From NCBI GenBank assembly GCA_036939355.1, contig JALLAP010000011.1, positions 1 through 45,970 on the forward strand: DNA of 45,970 bases, written 5' to 3'. Below are positions 16,350 to 27,402 of this stretch, one piece after another. Source of the stretch: Thalassiosira profunda (lineage: Eukaryota; Bacillariophyta; Thalassiosirophyceae; Thalassiosirales; Thalassiosiraceae). The position numbers were made by a program, and so were the translations under genes. The stretch's first letter is position 1, and each line of letters begins with the position of its first letter. The notes below the pieces were generated by a model, which saw only the letters and a list, made by a program, of their open reading frames with translations, was not told the origin of the DNA and searched no databases.

Positions 16350-18656
16350 ATGATCGCCGCGGCCTTCGCCTTATGGCTTTGCGCCGCCTCCACCACAAAC
16401 GCGCTGCTCGTGCACCCCTCCGCGGTGCACCCCCACCTGCACCATTTGCAATCCAGCAACAATGGCGACGGGAATGGCCGTAGTATTTATAATGTTGCAC
16501 CCTCTCGCTTGCCAACCGCCCTGGGCTACGGCCGCTTCCTCAAGAAGGGTCAGCGCGGCGAGGAAGACAATCTGTTCCGCGGTGGAAGAGAAAGATACGA
16601 CGACGACGACGACGACGACGAAGAATCCTTTAGGATGGCCCAAGAGATGGCGGCCCGGCGCGGCCTGGACGTGCGCGAAAACGGGAGGGGCGGTCCCGGT
16701 CCGGGCTACGGCGCCGGGCGCAGCGGCGCCGGCATGGATAGGCTCGACGACTTGTACGAGGACATATTGACGAGGGAGACCCAGAGTCAGAGGGACGAGG
16801 AGGATCGGTGGGGCAGCCAATCGCCCCGCGGCGGGGGCAGCTTGAAGGACATGGTGGACCGGGCGCCCCCGAGCCGATCCGAAAGAACCATGGGGAGCAG
16901 ATCGTTCGGAAGAGTCGACGATATGGGCGGGCCTCCGATGCCCCCGCGCCCGCCCCCGGTGGCGCCGAGGGACGAGGCGCGGATCCGGGATCGGATGCGG
17001 CCGCCCCCGGACATTGGACGGATGCAGGACCCGACGCAGAACCGCATGCGGCCCCCGCCGCCGCCTCCGCCTCCGCCGCTGCAGCAGCAGTATTCGCGGG
17101 GTCGGGGGAATCGGATGCAGCCACCGCCGCCCCCTCCGCCAATGATGCGCCCGCCGAACTTCAATTACAGCCGGGACACGTACCAATCCATGCCCATGCG
17201 GCCCAATTCGCGCCCGCTGTCGGAGATGGCGTCGTGGGTGGAGCCTCCGGCAACCGCGTTCAATAAAGGCGGAGTAGGGCAGAGGCCCCAGATGGGCCGG
17301 GTCGAAGGGTTTCAGCCGCAGCAATCGTACGGGCAGCGACCAGGACAGCCGCCCTACGGAGGACAGCCGCCGTATGGGCAGCCGCCCGGGCAACCGCCTT
17401 ACGGCTACGGACCCCAAATGCCGATGCGACCGATCGGATCGGTGCCCCTCTCGCAGCTGGCGGTCCAGCCGCACATCGAACCCAAAGATCGTGTGGACGA
17501 TGGGGGAAATCCGTCGGCGCAGTCGTCTACCCCTGGATTCATGCGGCAGGACCCGATGGACTTCCGGCAGCCGTACGATGCCAAGAAGGCCGCGGCGCAG
17601 TCTCAGCAGCAGAATCAGAGGCAGAATCCGATGCAGAATCAGAATCCAATGGGCGGCATGCCTCCGCAGCAGGGCATGCCGCCTCAGCAGCCGGGCATGC
17701 CTCCGCAGCCGGGTATGCCGCAACAATCCCAACAACCGCCGCCGCAGTGGCAGCAACAGTCGCAGCCGCGGCACGCGGGAGTCGGACCTGACAGCAATTC
17801 GGCCCGGCCGTTGCCGTTCCAGCAGATGGACCAGGCGGATTTCAGGCAGCCGTACCAGGAACGGCCGCAGTCGTCGCCGGGAGGTTCGCCCAGTGGTGAG
17901 GCCAGAGGTGGCTCCAGTAATAAGGCAGACCCGAGTGTTCTGTATGGGGGTGGCGCTCCGCCGCCGGGGTACGACCAGCCGCCGCCGCCTGGTTCGTTTG
18001 GGGAGAACGACCCCTTCATGCTGTCGCCATTTGCGGTGCCTCCCATGATGGGGATGCCCCCGCCAGGGGGTCCACCCAATCAACAGAGGGGGGAGGCCGG
18101 GATAAGAAAAGAGAAAGGGGACAAGGTACCGAAGGATCCATTTGCAGAGCGACAGAAGCGAGAACAACAGCCACCATCATCAGGGGCGAAGAGTGATGCC
18201 AGCTTGAAGGTGCCCAAGGATCCGTTTGCAGAACGACAAAAGGAGCGGCAGCCAAAGGAACCGCAGCAGTCAATGGGCAATCGCGAGGTGAAGACGCCAA
18301 AGGATCCGTTCTTGGCGGGGCTGCAGCAGGAGACTCCATCGGGCCAGAGTCCACAATCGACAACGCAGCCCAATGGTGCGCAGCCTAATGGAGAGAAAGC
18401 AGAAAGGAAGCCAAAGGAACCTGGACAATCCAAATCCTCGGGAGGCAGCGGCTTCAAGGTGCCGAAGGAGCCGACGATGGGAAATCGAAGAAAGGATACG
18501 TCACTCAAGGGCCGTCTGGGCAGCACCAGTTTCGGAGACAAACCCAACGGCAGTGATGCAGAGGATAAAGAGCTGGAGGACATGACTATCGAGGAGTACA
18601 ACTCTTACTTCTTTGGCAATTCCAAGAAGGACGGCGAAAGGAAGATCGGGTTTTGA
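16350..18656 (+). CDS. Secretory or plastid-type Pro/Gln-rich repeat protein
   Basis: The product is about 768 residues. It begins with a clear signal peptide (MIAAAFALWLCAASTTNALL) and the start has an ideal context (gccgccATGa). The sequence after the signal, NA-LLVHPS, loosely resembles the bipartite plastid-import leaders of diatoms, but the usual Phe after the cleavage site is Leu. A run of seven Asp (about residue 83), polyproline tracts (about 230-270), a PYGGQPPYGQPP tract (about 332-352) and Gln/Met/Pro-rich tracts follow. Internal repeats are visible: DFRQPY (about 405 and 497) and K[V/T]PKDPF (about 592, 620 and 648), the first two extended to AERQK, with a degenerate KVPKEP near 703. 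The C-terminus is less repetitive (ELEDMTIEEYNSYFFG). I recognise no family; a structural or matrix role is a guess. Confidence 0.78.
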   Translation: MIAAAFALWLCAASTTNALLVHPSAVHPHLHHLQSSNNGDGNGRSIYNVAPSRLPTALGYGRFLKKGQRGEEDNLFRGGRERYDDDDDDDEESFRMAQEMAARRGLDVRENGRGGPGPGYGAGRSGAGMDRLDDLYEDILTRETQSQRDEEDRWGSQSPRGGGSLKDMVDRAPPSRSERTMGSRSFGRVDDMGGPPMPPRPPPVAPRDEARIRDRMRPPPDIGRMQDPTQNRMRPPPPPPPPPLQQQYSRGRGNRMQPPPPPPPMMRPPNFNYSRDTYQSMPMRPNSRPLSEMASWVEPPATAFNKGGVGQRPQMGRVEGFQPQQSYGQRPGQPPYGGQPPYGQPPGQPPYGYGPQMPMRPIGSVPLSQLAVQPHIEPKDRVDDGGNPSAQSSTPGFMRQDPMDFRQPYDAKKAAAQSQQQNQRQNPMQNQNPMGGMPPQQGMPPQQPGMPPQPGMPQQSQQPPPQWQQQSQPRHAGVGPDSNSARPLPFQQMDQADFRQPYQERPQSSPGGSPSGEARGGSSNKADPSVLYGGGAPPPGYDQPPPPGSFGENDPFMLSPFAVPPMMGMPPPGGPPNQQRGEAGIRKEKGDKVPKDPFAERQKREQQPPSSGAKSDASLKVPKDPFAERQKERQPKEPQQSMGNREVKTPKDPFLAGLQQETPSGQSPQSTTQPNGAQPNGEKAERKPKEPGQSKSSGGSGFKVPKEPTMGNRRKDTSLKGRLGSTSFGDKPNGSDAEDKELEDMTIEEYNSYFFGNSKKDGERKIGF

Positions 18657-18783
18657 TCGCTCGTTTCCGATGGAGGTTTGTACAACCCACACCACTCCAT
18701 AAGATATCGTAATGTTGCATTCATCCCACCCCCAAATCCCTACCAGCGAATTGTCAGAGTTCCTTCCCCCTTCTGCAAAACCC
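18657..18783. other. Short gap between convergent genes
   Basis: This 127-bp gap separates the stop of the repeat protein gene from the stop of the Pkr1-like gene. It presumably carries both 3' UTRs; nothing else is seen. Confidence 0.4.
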
Positions 18784-19323
18784 TCAATCCGTCTTCTCCG
18801 CTTCCTTGTCCACCTTGGCCGCAGCACTTTGACTTCCCCGCGATTGTTGCACGTCGGCCCACACTTTCTCGAAATAGGAAATGGAACCCAGCAGGCCCAC
18901 CGAGAGGCAAGACAGGACTACCATGTGAATGCGCGCAATGTCCAGGATGCCCATTATTCTGAAGCAACGGGGTGCATTGGAGGCGGTGCATGTGAGTGTG
19001 CAATGTTATCAGATAAATAAATGTGCATAAGTCAAAGTGTGAGCAAACAGTGTTTCGAGACTGCGTCGCCAAAGCGAGAGTCAGCACATATCGTGAAAAC
19101 CTCCATGCGCAACCGTTACGAGTATCATCTCCCAATTTGCAATTGAGGGTGCACGCGGCAACGCATTGGCCGAGCATGCACCAACAGCATGCACCAAGGA
19201 CAACAACAAACAGATAATGCGCTCTCACATGACCATCACCAGCAGAAGCAGGATCGTCACCCGAATGGCCGGGATGAGGGCGATGGCGCCGCCGGGCTTC
19301 AGGAGCTCTTGTATGACGCTCAT
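18784..19323 (-). CDS. Pkr1-like V-ATPase assembly factor, two exons (89 aa)
   Basis: Neither exon is long enough to stand out, but together they give a coherent small membrane protein. Exon 1 (19323-19229) encodes MSVIQELLKPGGAIALIPAI and a first membrane span. The intron (19228-18959, 270 nt) has a GTGAGA donor and a TTCAG acceptor. Exon 2 (18958-18784) encodes IHMVVLSCLSVGLLGSISYF as a second span and a charged tail. Phase agrees (two bases plus one), and the total is exactly 90 codons with the stop. The short N-terminus with PGG, two spans and the IH.VVLS..S.GL..SI..F pattern match the Pkr1 family, ER membrane proteins required for V-ATPase assembly in yeast. The intron is longer than others in the window. 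The assignment rests on motif recall; a transcript read would settle it. Confidence 0.68.
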
Positions 19324-19608
19324 GGTGGTGTGGAGGCGGTGGAGGTGGAGGCGGCTGGGCTGGAAGTGCTGGCGGCGGTTTGTGGTGTGAGCTCGCTCAT
19401 TGTTTTTACATTTTTGCGGGAATAAATCGTTTCCTCTGTCCGTTTCTGCCAAAAAACAGCTAATAAATGCGCGAAAAAGATCCAAAAACGGGCGGAACCG
19501 CTTGGCTCGATTCCCACACCCACTCGAACGAACGAGGGGCGCGCGCGCGAGACCGACCTCATTTGCAACACCGGACAGGGAACATTGACGTCGCCGAGCG
19601 GCGGCGGC
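19324..19608. other. Divergent promoter region
   Basis: This interval lies between the starts of the Pkr1-like gene (-) and the large scaffold gene (+). It is G/T-rich near 19320-19390 and AT-rich near 19400-19480. Nothing else was recognised. Confidence 0.4.
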
Positions 19609-22600
19609 ATGAGACGGCTGTTCCTCCACCGCCTGGCCCAGTACGACAACAAAGCCTTCATCCTCGCCTTCGTCGCCTTGCGCGAATACCTCGTCGCCCG
19701 CGACGCGCGCGAATGGCGCCGGCAAAATGCCCCTGCCGGGGAGGGTTCTGCGGCCTCGTCCTCCCGAAGAACCCCCTCCTCGACGGGCCGAATGGTAACA
19801 AGAAGGCGCCGCTGAGCAAGCGCGAGAAGCGCCTGCGGCGGGGGCGCGAGCGGGACCGGGCGGTGAAGCTCCTGAAGTGGGTGCTGACCGAGGAGGAGTA
19901 CGCGTCGCTGGAGGAGACGGGCGATTTGGTTAGGTTGCGCGTGAAGCGTTCCGGCGGGTCCGCCGACGACGAGGATGGGTTTTGGATGGACGGGGAGGCC
20001 GTGGGCTTGGCCAGGAGGGAGCACCGTCCCGACTTGGCGAGGTTGGCCTTTGCGGAGTTCCAATCGTCGGGGGAGGGAGGCGATGGGGGAGATTTGGGCA
20101 GTGACGAACCTCCTCCGGTGGCGTGCCACGCGACAACCGGTCCGCAGAGCAGCGGGCCCAAGCACGTCACGGAACCGTATTGTGCGGGGAAGGACGGGGA
20201 CGTTGTGGTTTGCGAGACGTGCTTCGTCGTGTACACGTTGCTGGGGCAGGCGCGGGAGTTGATGGCCGCCCATCAAACGGCCGAGAACGATGCAACAACT
20301 TCGGATGCGGGGGAGGGAGGCGACAATCAACCGGGGGAGGACCAAGCCGCGGATTCGCTGGAGAACATGGATGATGCGCCAAGCAGCCCTCTCAAAAAGT
20401 GTCCGACCGCGGGACCGGGCAGTTCCGAGTGGGAGGCGGCCAAGCAGCCCATTGCTTCGCCCGCTTCGTTTCACGGCCCCATCTCGCCGCAGCACAAACG
20501 CAAGGACGCCGAGGACCGTCCCAAGACGACCGGGAAGAGGGCCCGGCGAAGGAAACGAGAGAGGGAGCGGAAGCAGGCGAATTCCAATATCCATATCCTG
20601 GTTGCAGAGTCGGATGAGGTAAGTGCCTCGATAGATGTTTGTGCACATCTTGTGCACATCTTGTGCCCAACTCACCGGTTCCGAACTCATCACAGGCCAC
20701 GAGCAAAATGGCCAAGCGGTTGTTGGAGAAGAAGGGATACAAAGTTGAGTGCGTTTCGAATGGCGGCGATTGCGTTCAAGCAATAGAAAGCAAATCGTAC
20801 GCGATACTCGTGATCAACGAGAATTTGGCCGGGAGAGATGCCGTATCGATTGGAGCGTGGGTCCGGCAAAAGGAAGCGATCGAGAAGTGTCCAGTGAGGA
20901 TGCGGTTATTGGTCACGGTGCGGAACATCCTATCCATCAATTATCACTCGTACGAGGAGACCGACGTGGATGGATTCCTGCCCATGCCATTGGAAGGTTC
21001 CAAGCTCATGCCCTCGGTGCGCAAAGCAGCGTCGCAGTACGTGGAGGCGGTGCGCTTGCTCGCCGAAAGCCGCGAAAGAGCCGCCCGGGAAGCGAAAGCT
21101 CTTGAGGAGCAGGCGATGGCAGAGGACGAGGCAGAGGAAACCCAGAAGCGGAAGAAGGGCCCGCCAAAGCAACAACCCAAGCCGAAGAAGGCCAAATCGG
21201 CCAAGAAAGCTGCAAAGAAATCCGTCAAGAAGGGTCCAACGGCGATCAAGCCGAAGAAGAAGGACCCCGTTGCGTTCGAGGGAGAGTTCCAGTACGACGA
21301 ACACACCTCGTTTCCATATGCAATCCTGGAGAACAGCTCGGCGGAGTCAACCTCGGCGCCCTCCGATAGCCAGCAGACGCCGTGGTGCAACCTGATCGTT
21401 TGCCAGGACGTCTTTGACACCTACGAGCGGTTCAAGATCTTCTTCTTGCCCATGGTGTCGCGGTACGCCGGGATGAAGATTCTCCTCTGGAATTACCCCG
21501 GCCAGGCCTTTACGAAGTTCTCGGAGGATGTCAATCTCAACAACAAGTACCACGCGGACTGCCTGTCGAAATTGCTGGATCACTTGCAGGACCAAGAGAA
21601 GGGCAAATTCAGCGTGGACCAGCGGTTCTTCTTGTTGGCTCACGGAAGCGGAGCGTCCATCGCCACGTACTTTGCCGCGACGCACTCCCTGCCCAGCCTC
21701 AAAGGGATGGTTCTCGTCAACGGGCTGTCCCACGTGGACTCTCACTACGCCTCCGTCTTTCACGATTGCCGGAACGTCTTCTCTTGCTCGCCCGAGAGTC
21801 GGCCGGACCTTCCAGTCTACTTTTACGCGAGATTTCTCTTCTCGCCGAGCTACCTGAGCAAGACGTCGTCGTCGCTGGCGCTGAATGTGTACACGGCAGT
21901 CCACAACCCAATCACGCTGGACGGGAGGAAGCGGCTGTGCCAGGGCGTGCTTGACCACATCGACACGCGGCCAATGCTGAAGGACATTGGGTCTCCCATC
22001 GTCTCGATCCACGGCGAGAATGCGACGCTTGTCCGGGCAATGCACTCCTCCGAATACCTCAAAGGCCGGCGGAGCTGTTCCACGATACCCCAGGCTCTCC
22101 GGGGCGGCAACAGGACCGCCATTGTGTTGATGAAGGGCGGCCACGAGCTGTTCCAGGAGAAGAAGTATCACATTTCCTTGCTGGTGGAGCAAATCCTCAC
22201 GGGCTTCCACGATAAGGCCCGGCTGCAATTGCCAAATCCTGTCGAAGAGGCCACTCCTCTGCAGGAGGTGAGCCTCCAAAAGGACAACCAACGCAGTGAG
22301 GCAAAGAACTTTCGACAGCCGACGAAGAAGTTTGAGGACAAGTTCCTCGACCAAGCGGTGCAGGACGGGAGGGAGGGCCAATCGTCGTGGGACAAGTATC
22401 AGGATGAAATCATGACGGACCACCAATCCAACCTGCAGAACAAACCTCCCTCGCAGAGCAACGTTGCGCCGCCGAAGGAAAGCCCAAAGACAGCGAACAA
22501 GGAATTCGACCCCAACGAGTATCCGGAAGTCAAAGAGTACATGGCCTGGCGCATCAAGCGGCACAAGAAACGGCTGGCGGCGCTGGAGAAGTCCGCCCGG

Positions 22601-24998
22601 ACGATACAGTGCGCCCTTCGGTGCTTCATGGCCAAGACGATGATTGGTCGTTTGAAGAAGCAAGTGGCGGCGACCTTGATCCAAAGCCGCGCGCGCGGGA
22701 TCGTTGGTCGCAGTATTTATCGGATGAAGAAGAAGGAGCTGTGGGCGGCGCTGTTCGTCCAGCGGGCCATTCGGGGACATCGCGGCCGGTGCACGTCGTA
22801 CAACAAGCGCATGGAGCGGAGGGCGCAGATGAATGTGGCTCGCATGATGCGAGGCATTGCGGCGCGGCGTCGGTTCCGAGCCGTCTTGATCAAACGCGAG
22901 CAGTCGGCGACCCTCATTCAGAGCATCTGGCGAAGGAAAGCGGCCATTCTCTTGAAGTATTACCATCGGCGACGGAGGGAGGCGTCCACCAGGATCCAAA
23001 AGCTCTTCCGGGGCGGACGCGGCCGGAGAAAGGCGGCGCTCGAGAGGGACAAATACATCTTCAGCCGCAGCCAAAACAGCGGCATCGAAATGGGACGTCA
23101 GATGCTGGCGGAGCACAAGCTGCATGCCACGAAGCTGCAATCCGAGCTCTCACTCCTCAATCAAGAAAAGGACCGGATGGAGAAGCAGATCGAGTTTCAC
23201 CTCACGGAGATCAGTACCTTCGAGCGCAATGTGACGGATCTCGAGAAGAAAATGCACCATCTGAGCAAGACGGAACGGCAAACGATGGGCGTCCTTGCGA
23301 GCGAGCGAGAGCACGAGGTGCGAGAGGAAAAGCGGCGGATGGACGAAGAATTCAGCGAGACGCTGGTCAAGATCTCGGATCGAAAGCAGAAGCTCGAGAA
23401 GCTGGAGCAGACGTTCGAGCAGCTCTTGCGAGATCGGCAAGAAAAGTTTGGACAACTGAAGAATCTAGAGGGCAAGTTGGCCGTCCTGCTCGACGCCCAG
23501 GACTCGGCGCTGGAGGCCATTCGAAGGAAGCAAGAGCAACGAATGGACAGTGTCGTGGCGAATGCCGTGTCTTCCCCGAACAGGCATACTTCTTCGCCCG
23601 TTGCTGCCACCAACCCTGCGCATCCGCCGCCCGTGCCTCCAGTCTCGCATCGACAACCGGTCCGGAGCGAACCACCCAGCAACATGCCTCCTGTCTCGCA
23701 TGGTCAACCAGCACCACCAGTCCGAAGCGAACCACCCAGCAACCACTACTACGCAGGTCCCTCTGAACGAGACAAGATGCAGGCTGCGCAGCTGATCGAC
23801 TCCACCGAAACCATGATGAAATTCGGGTTCATGAGCATGAGCCTGACCTATTTCAGCTCTCTGAATATGATGCGTGCCATGCAAAAGGTGGCGGTGAATG
23901 ATGCCTTGGGCTCGTCCGGCGAGGGCGCGCAATATTCCGCCGCCCCTGTCAATTCTTCCGCGCCGGCACGCACTCTGGACAAGAATGTGGCCGTGCGGAT
24001 GGAAAGTTGGAGCGTCAACGATGTGTCGCGGTGGCTCACTTCCATTAGTTTGTCGCAGTACCAATCGGCATTCAAAGAGGGCGCCGTGGACGGGACCTTT
24101 CTGTGCGAGCTAACAGACGACGACCTTAGGAACACGCTGGGCGTGGAGCATCGGCTGCATCGAAAGAAGATCCTCTTCAGCATTCGGTGTCTGAAGAATT
24201 ACGCGGCCGAAGCCCAAGGTCAGGCTGTTCACGCGATGCCTCATCATACCCAGCCGCAACATTACACTCCGCATCGGCAGCCGCAGCACTACACCCCCAG
24301 CGCGGCGACATCCATGTCTGTCAACTCCACGATGTACGAGGATGGCAGTGTGATGACCGCCGCCAGGGATGGTTCGTACCCTCCTCATGAAAGGGCGCAA
24401 GGATCTCTGGCGGGGTCGCCGCCCAGATCAAACTCAGTGCTGGACATGATGACACCGTCGAGGCCTGAAAAGGTACGTCGCCTCGCGCAGAGCTGTGTTG
24501 TGGTGCGTCCATTATCATTCCCTCCTCAACCTTTTGACTTCTCTCCAGCCACCCATCGTATTGAACTTTGAGCAGCTGCGAGCGTGGGTGCGCCACCAAA
24601 AGCACGAGAAATTGCGAGAAGCGGTGGATCACATCGCCGATTGCCCCTTTCACGAAAGGCACGTTCGGATCCAGTTCATCGCGGAGATTGGGACGGCTTA
24701 TTCCGACCAGCACGATCGCGAACCGTTCAGCCTCAATAAAGTGGACGAGCACGGCAACACTCTGATGCACATTGCGGCCCAGACGGGCAACATTCGAATA
24801 GGCAAGCTCCTGCTGCGGAAGGGTGCCAATCCGAACCACCAGAACAAGCAAGGGCAGACCCCGGGCCACTTTGCCGTCGCCTATCACTTCTTCAAGTTTG
24901 CGAGTTGGCTCTTTGACGAGAAAGGCGGCGGTGCCGATGATCTTTTGACCAACATGTTTGGCCTCGGCGTTTATGATGGATTGGAGCCCTCCACGTAA
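19609..24998 (+). CDS. Giant scaffold: pseudo-receiver, pseudo-hydrolase, IQ motifs, coiled coil, SAM and ankyrin
   Basis: Three exons: to 20618, 20696-24472 and 24549-24998. Both introns (77 and 76 nt, GTAAGT/CACAG and GTACGT/TCCAG) are phase 0. Numbered from the ATG at 19713, the protein has 1710 residues. In order: a Cys-containing region (KCPCRGGFCG, VCETCFVVYTLL); a receiver-like domain (about 291-417); an alpha/beta-hydrolase fold (530-808); about six IQ motifs (932-1087); a long coiled coil (1100-1257); a SAM domain (1400-1470); and an ankyrin-repeat end (1626-1700). The receiver's phospho-acceptor Asp is Asn (VINENL) and its conserved Lys is Met (LPMPL). The hydrolase nucleophile elbow reads AHGSG, with Gly at the Ser position, although the late His (GGHELF) remains. 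Calmodulin binding through IQ motifs is likely. An earlier start at 19609 (MRRLFLHRLAQYDNK) is one base out of frame, at the A4 run 19724-19727. Confidence 0.82.
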
Positions 24999-25181
24999 TT
25001 AGATGTGTACAAGCTAGCAGACGTTCAATCTCGATCACCAGTCTTTCACCCATTTCTTCTGGCCGAGAGAGTCGTACTTGAGCGATCGGATGTATCGACT
25101 ATGAATGGCAGCGAAAGAGAAGTGAGCCACAGAGATAATGTTGTCAAAACAACACTAGGTATTGGCCGCAGGAAGATCTAC

Positions 25182-26757
25182 TCACTCTGTTGATTCGTCG
25201 GCGAAGGCTGAGGCAGAGGAAGCGCATGATTCTGACTTCATCAAGTGGCTCTCTTCCGATTCAGCAGGGGCATTCTTTTCCCCTGCAGAATCTTGACTAT
25301 CTCCGCCACGAAAGCACTCGGCCAGGAGCAGCACGATCATTCCTGCTGACACGATGGTCGCCATCACTCTGAACATCGACCGCGCACCAAGCGTCTCTTG
25401 TATGTATCCAGCGACTGCCAGCCCCCCAACGATGCCAGAGTAGCTAATTAGCATCAAGATTCCTTGACCGCTCGCTTCGTATCCTTCTGGGATCATTCTG
25501 GAAATAAACTCCACGCTGCCGGTCTTTGAACCAGCGTAGGTCAAGCCATGCAATGTTTCCAGCGCGAGTATGATTAGCATTCCTCCTCTGCCTTCCGGCA
25601 CTAACGTGTATCCAACAACGCGAATGACGTAGGCCAATCCAGCGGATAACAGCAGCCGCCCGGGACCCCAGCGTGCCAAGAGCATTGGTGCCACCCAAAA
25701 GACAGGAATCTCAAACATGACGGTAAACACGACCGTCCAGCCATCCATTGTGCTGCTCGCTCCAAGCGCGTCGTTGAAGTATATGAAGGCAAGGTTGTCA
25801 ACCACCGCTATTCCCGCGGAAAGGGCGAAGACAAAGAAGAGCAGGCATTGTCCATATCCAGTCCTGAACACCATCCACAATAGTTCTCGATTTGACAGAA
25901 CGTCGTTCTCGGCGCTATGGCTTGTCTCCTCGTGTTGATACTCAGAACTGATGTTTGACGTACTGGCGTCAGCATCAATTGACACCAAGGCACCCGTCGT
26001 GTCTCTGCGGAGTCCCCACAGATAAAGAGCGATGGATGCGTAGGACAGCAGTAGGCTTATCACGAGAAATGCGTAGAGGAACCCATATCCAAACAAATCT
26101 ATCCCTACACCGGCAATGAGAGATCCGACGCCCCAGAAGATGGCTCCGAACATGCGTTCTTTTCCGAAGTCAGCAGAGGATGCACCGTCGATGCAATCCA
26201 AATGTGCCAGGCAAAGCCCGTCTAACGATGGCATTGAAATCCCCATCCCAACCGCGTAAATAACTCGCATAGATATGTGCCACCACAGAATCATTGTGCT
26301 GTTTCTGGCGTGGAAGGCCTTGTCCATGCAATCTGGCAATCCATGCCCCAGGAATGCAACAGTTCCCAGCCCGAGGCCAAATACAATGACCTTCGATCTC
26401 CCCTGGCCCCACGAGGAAGACGACCGTTCGTGTGCGTCGGCCAAAGATCCTCCCCATCCCGCTAATGAGGCCACAATTGCATATTGCAATGCAAACGTAA
26501 TTCCAACCACGCCGTCGGTGAATCTCGGCGACAAATGTTGCAATAACGGGGCAGTGAACTTTCCCACTGTCAATGTGCTCCACACGTACTGCGAGAGATG
26601 AAGATAAGATCTCAACTATTGTACTGAGCATCTGCAACACACGAAGATTGATCTGACTCACTATTGCGCAGTACAGCACCCGCGGCCGAAACGCAACAAT
26701 TGCAGATTCGTCTTTGCGATGGCCACTTCCAGCCAAGGGACTCGTTTCATCATCCAT
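25182..26757 (-). CDS. MFSD6-like major facilitator transporter
   Basis: Two exons joined by a 73-nt intron (26661-26589, GTGAGT...GCAG, phase 0) give a 500-residue polytopic membrane protein. Exon 1 starts MDDETSPLAGSGHRKDE and enters the first span; the upstream in-frame codons lack an ATG. Features of the MFS_1-like/MFSD6 group are present: the YGFLYAFLVISLLLSY span, a central cytosolic loop (about 205-240), then GIAVVDNLAFIYFNDALGAS and a following FEIPVFW motif typical of that group. The C-terminal tail is acidic and Ser/Glu-rich (about 460-500). The substrate cannot be predicted. It is convergent with the scaffold gene (183 bp apart) and divergent from the LRR gene at 27403. Confidence 0.82.
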
Positions 26758-27402
26758 CGGAAGATACGAGTTGATGATGTGTCGAGCGCCCCCTGTCTCG
26801 CTCTCGTTCTGCGGTCCCAAAGCGCCCGAACGGCCGTTCGCCTGATACAATACCTACCTATGGTTCCTCAACCACCCATCCACCGTTTGATGGCTCCTCC
26901 TCTCCCCTGCTCCTGCTCCCCTTCATAATTTGTCTTCGTCTCTCCTGTCTTCTGCTCTCTTTCTGCCGAAAGAATCTTTGGCGCCAAAATTAGAGGCGGA
27001 GAATGAGGTGGCCCTAACTGGTGCGATACGTTATCTGGCTAAACATTGTTTTAATGCGCTTTGCTTTGGAGCAGTGCTTTGCATCAGTATCACAAGAGTC
27101 GAGAAAGTATCTTTGCGACACCTCAGCTCTTCAGCCGAAAAAATGAGAGGCAGGAGGAGACACAAAGCGAGCAAACATGGTGCATGCACCGCCTCACCGC
27201 CATGCTCACACCCTCCCGTCGCGTCCTAGCCTGCATCCCTTGTCGCAATATTCATCACCACCCCTTGGTCCAGTGCTCCTCCGGTAGCGGTCCAGAGCGG
27301 TCGAGCTGAGCTCCCTCTTGCGGCGCCTCCATCATGATTGTCTCCCATCACCATCGACCGCCACGCCCCCCGTCCTTGCCTTCATTGCTGTCCGGCAAGA
27401 AA
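26758..27402. other. Divergent promoter region
   Basis: This interval separates the start codons of the transporter (-) and the LRR protein (+). A TACCTACCTA motif lies at 26851-26860. The open frame of the LRR gene extends back to an ATG at 27334, so part of this interval may be coding. No RNA gene was recognised. Confidence 0.4.

Noticed and set aside
16597..16621. GAC microsatellite (poly-Asp)
   Set aside because: It is an in-frame codon run within the repeat protein, not a separate element.
16371..18167. Minus frame of 598 codons, Arg/Leu/His-rich
   Set aside because: It is antisense to the Pro/Gln-rich repeat gene, which has a signal peptide and strong start context.
18740..19228. Minus frame of 162 codons with a signal-peptide-like start
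   Set aside because: It starts inside the first intron of the Pkr1-like gene and runs out of frame through its second exon; the spliced model explains the region better.
21347..23140. Minus frame of 597 codons
   Set aside because: It is antisense to the hydrolase and IQ regions of the scaffold gene, with no recognisable protein character.
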